Positions 62,379 through 64,000 of a stretch of 64,000 nucleotides of DNA are shown one piece after another. This DNA comes from Methylotuvimicrobium buryatense 5G (GTDB lineage: Bacteria > Pseudomonadota > Gammaproteobacteria > Methylococcales > Methylomonadaceae): contig NZ_KB455575.1 of assembly GCF_000341735.1 (NCBI RefSeq), forward strand, positions 588,718-652,717. Direction: 5' to 3'. The position numbers and the translations under genes are program-made. Numbering within the stretch: the stretch's first letter is position 1; each line of letters begins with the position of its first letter. A model generated the notes under the pieces. That model was not told the origin of the DNA. It worked only from the letters and a program-made list of their open reading frames with translations, and made no database searches.

Positions 62379-64000
62379 ATGGAAAAAGAAAACGAAATCG
62401 GCGAGGCGATTAATCTCGATAGTTATGACCTGTATCTGAATCGCGAGCTTAGCCTGCTCGAATTCAATCAAAGAGTCCTCGCGCAAGCTAAGGATGCTCG
62501 TGTACCGTTATTGGAACGGCTAAATTATTTATGCATTTCTTGCTCGAATCTCGATGAGTTTTTCGAAGTCCGGGTCGCGAGTCTTTTGCAAATGGCCGAA
62601 ATGGACCCTAAGGCCATCGGCGTCGACGGTTTGTCGCCGCATGAACAGCTCGAAAGAATTTCAGCCAAGGCGCATGGTCTGGTCGAGGATCAGTATCGGG
62701 TCTTAAATGACATCTTGTTGCCGGCCTTGGCAGAGGAAAATATTCATTTTATCCGGCGAACGGAATGGACCGCTAAACAGCTCAAATGGTTGGAGAATTA
62801 CTTTAACGAAGAATTACTGCCGATTTTGACGCCGGTCGGATTGGATTCTGCCCACCCGTTTCCACGTATTCTCAACAAGAGTTTGAATTTCATCATTTCA
62901 TTAACCGGCAAGGATGCCTTCGGCCGAAATAGCGGTCGGGCGGTTTTGCAAGCTCCACGAGCTTTGCCAAGGATCATTCAATTGCCGGCCGACGCGACCG
63001 GCAGCGGACCTCATGACTTTGTGTTTTTGTCGTCGATTATTCACGCCTTTGTCGATCAATTGTTCAATGGCATGAATGTCAAAGGCTGCTATCAGTTTCG
63101 GGTGACCCGAAATAGCGATTTTTTTGTCGATGACGATGCGATAGACGATTTGTTGCTTGCGGTCGAAGGCGAATTGGCTATGCGCAATTACGGCGATGAA
63201 GTCAGGCTTGAGATTGCTTCGAATTGTCCTGAAGAAACCGTCAATTTTTTGATGGCCCGTTTTGAATTGACACAGGATCGCTTGTATTTGGTCGATGGGC
63301 CGGTCAATTTGAATCGCTTGCAGGAAATCATTAATCATGTAGAAAGGCCCGAATTGAAATTTACGCCGTTTAAGCCGGCAGTACCGCCGCAGCTGGCTCG
63401 TAACAAAAACATTTTTGCCGCTATTGAAAAGCAAGACATTCTTTTGCATCACCCGTTCGAATCGTTTTTGCCGGTTGTTGAGTTTTTGAAGCAGGCCGCC
63501 GCCGATCCCGATGTCTTGGCGATCAAGCAAACGCTGTATCGTACCGGCGTGGATTCGCCGATTGTCAGCGCATTGGTAAAAGCCGCTAGGGCCGGTAAGG
63601 AAGTTACGGTAGTGATTGAGCTGCGCGCTCGGTTCGATGAAAAAGCCAATATTAATTTGGCTGCAAAGTTACAGGAAGCGGCCGTGCATGTCGTTTATGG
63701 GGTCGTGGGCTATAAAACACATGCCAAAATGTGTCTGGTGCTACGCAAAGAAGGTAAAAAATTGCGTAATTATGTGCATCTCGGTAGCGGTAATTATCAC
63801 CCGAAAACAGCGTTGCTTTACACCGATTACGGTTTGTTTTCATGCGACAAGGAACTTGGCGAGGACGTTCGCCGCGTCTTCGCTCAATTGACCAGTCTCG
63901 GTAAGGTGACCAAGCTGAATAAGCTATTGCAATCGCCTTTTACGCTGCATAGCGGTTTGATCGAGAAGATCGAACGTGAAATAGATCATGCTCAATCGGG
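62379..64000 (+). CDS. ppk1: Polyphosphate kinase 1, N-terminal 540 codons (runs off the window)
   Basis: The open frame starts at ATG 62379 and is still open at the right edge, with 540 codons visible of about 690-700 usual. It makes polyphosphate from ATP. The N domain (LYLNRELSLLEFNQRVLAQA, SCSNLDEFFEVRVASL) and head domain are complete. The catalytic C1 domain shows IKQTLYRTG, VVIELRARFDEKANI and the VVYGVVGYKTHAKMCLVLR segment with the phospho-His, then YVHLGSGNYHPKTALLYTDY. All of these fit PPK1. The 521-base gap upstream holds a mobile element and short palindromes. Confidence 0.96.
   Translation, partial: MEKENEIGEAINLDSYDLYLNRELSLLEFNQRVLAQAKDARVPLLERLNYLCISCSNLDEFFEVRVASLLQMAEMDPKAIGVDGLSPHEQLERISAKAHGLVEDQYRVLNDILLPALAEENIHFIRRTEWTAKQLKWLENYFNEELLPILTPVGLDSAHPFPRILNKSLNFIISLTGKDAFGRNSGRAVLQAPRALPRIIQLPADATGSGPHDFVFLSSIIHAFVDQLFNGMNVKGCYQFRVTRNSDFFVDDDAIDDLLLAVEGELAMRNYGDEVRLEIASNCPEETVNFLMARFELTQDRLYLVDGPVNLNRLQEIINHVERPELKFTPFKPAVPPQLARNKNIFAAIEKQDILLHHPFESFLPVVEFLKQAAADPDVLAIKQTLYRTGVDSPIVSALVKAARAGKEVTVVIELRARFDEKANINLAAKLQEAAVHVVYGVVGYKTHAKMCLVLRKEGKKLRNYVHLGSGNYHPKTALLYTDYGLFSCDKELGEDVRRVFAQLTSLGKVTKLNKLLQSPFTLHSGLIEKIEREIDHAQS

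Overview
The window looks like a chromosomal segment of a gammaproteobacterium, most likely a methanotroph or close relative of the Methylococcales. That assignment is an inference. It rests on the smc-zipA order, a tmRNA tag of the ANDENY...ALAA type, a PEP-CTERM exoprotein, an SmbP-like metal-binding protein, a DUF2959 gene, treZ, ppk1, and many short dispersed repeats of the kind common in these genomes. No methane-oxidation gene lies in the window.

Layout. 1-4849: tail of a possible amino-acid-kinase-family gene, a DUF2959 gene, a small lipoprotein, and two overlapping dynamin-like GTPase genes. 4850-5385: two adjacent heptanucleotide arrays. 5386-5760: tmRNA. 5761-17388: a defence region between the tmRNA and a tRNA-Leu(CAA). 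It holds a UPF0175/PIN toxin-antitoxin pair, a decayed BREX-type pglX fragment, a type I restriction-modification operon with two different HsdM genes (hsdM-hsdM-hsdS-hsdR), a truncated gene, a hipBA pair with a clear operator array, and the ruins of a type III restriction Res gene with a small palindromic insertion. 17565-25005: queA, a VOC protein, treZ and mfd. 25057-26776: toxin-antitoxin remnants and an intact-looking RES/Xre pair with a consensus promoter. 27275-28603: a DUF3422 gene.

28789-42711 is the most interesting part, a run of nine minus-strand genes. In transcription order they are DUF1702 (enediyne E3-like), an FG-GAP/UnbV protein (E4-like), an UnbU membrane protein (E5-like), a 1942-residue iterative type I PKS with KS-AT-ACP-KR-DH-PPTase architecture (PKSE), and a hotdog thioesterase (E10-like). 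After a 155-base gap come TatT-DctP-DctQ-DctM, a TRAP transporter with its TatT lipoprotein. The five-gene set matches the conserved core cassette of enediyne biosynthesis. The genes overlap or nearly touch, and the catalytic residues I can check are present. No tailoring or self-resistance genes are visible nearby, so the product is unknown.

42785-64000: a PEP-CTERM protein, a stand-alone IS630-type helix-turn-helix gene, an MMPL/RND exporter, mutM, a GldG/ABC-permease pair without its ATPase, an SLC13 transporter, queF, an orphan FlhB-like protein and psd, smc-zipA, an SmbP-like protein, an SRAP (YedK/HMCES) protein, a D-cysteine desulfhydrase/ACC deaminase-like enzyme, a methyltransferase, and the first 540 codons of ppk1, which runs off the end.

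Several repeat families fill the intergenic gaps. One 150-161 bp family has four full copies and an internal hairpin whose two arms change together between copies. A second element at 61951-62084 has 18-bp perfect inverted ends and 11-bp flanking direct repeats. No integrase, attachment-site duplication, CRISPR array or replication origin was seen. All functional calls come from reading motifs by eye. Hand-derived coordinates of short sites may be off by a base.
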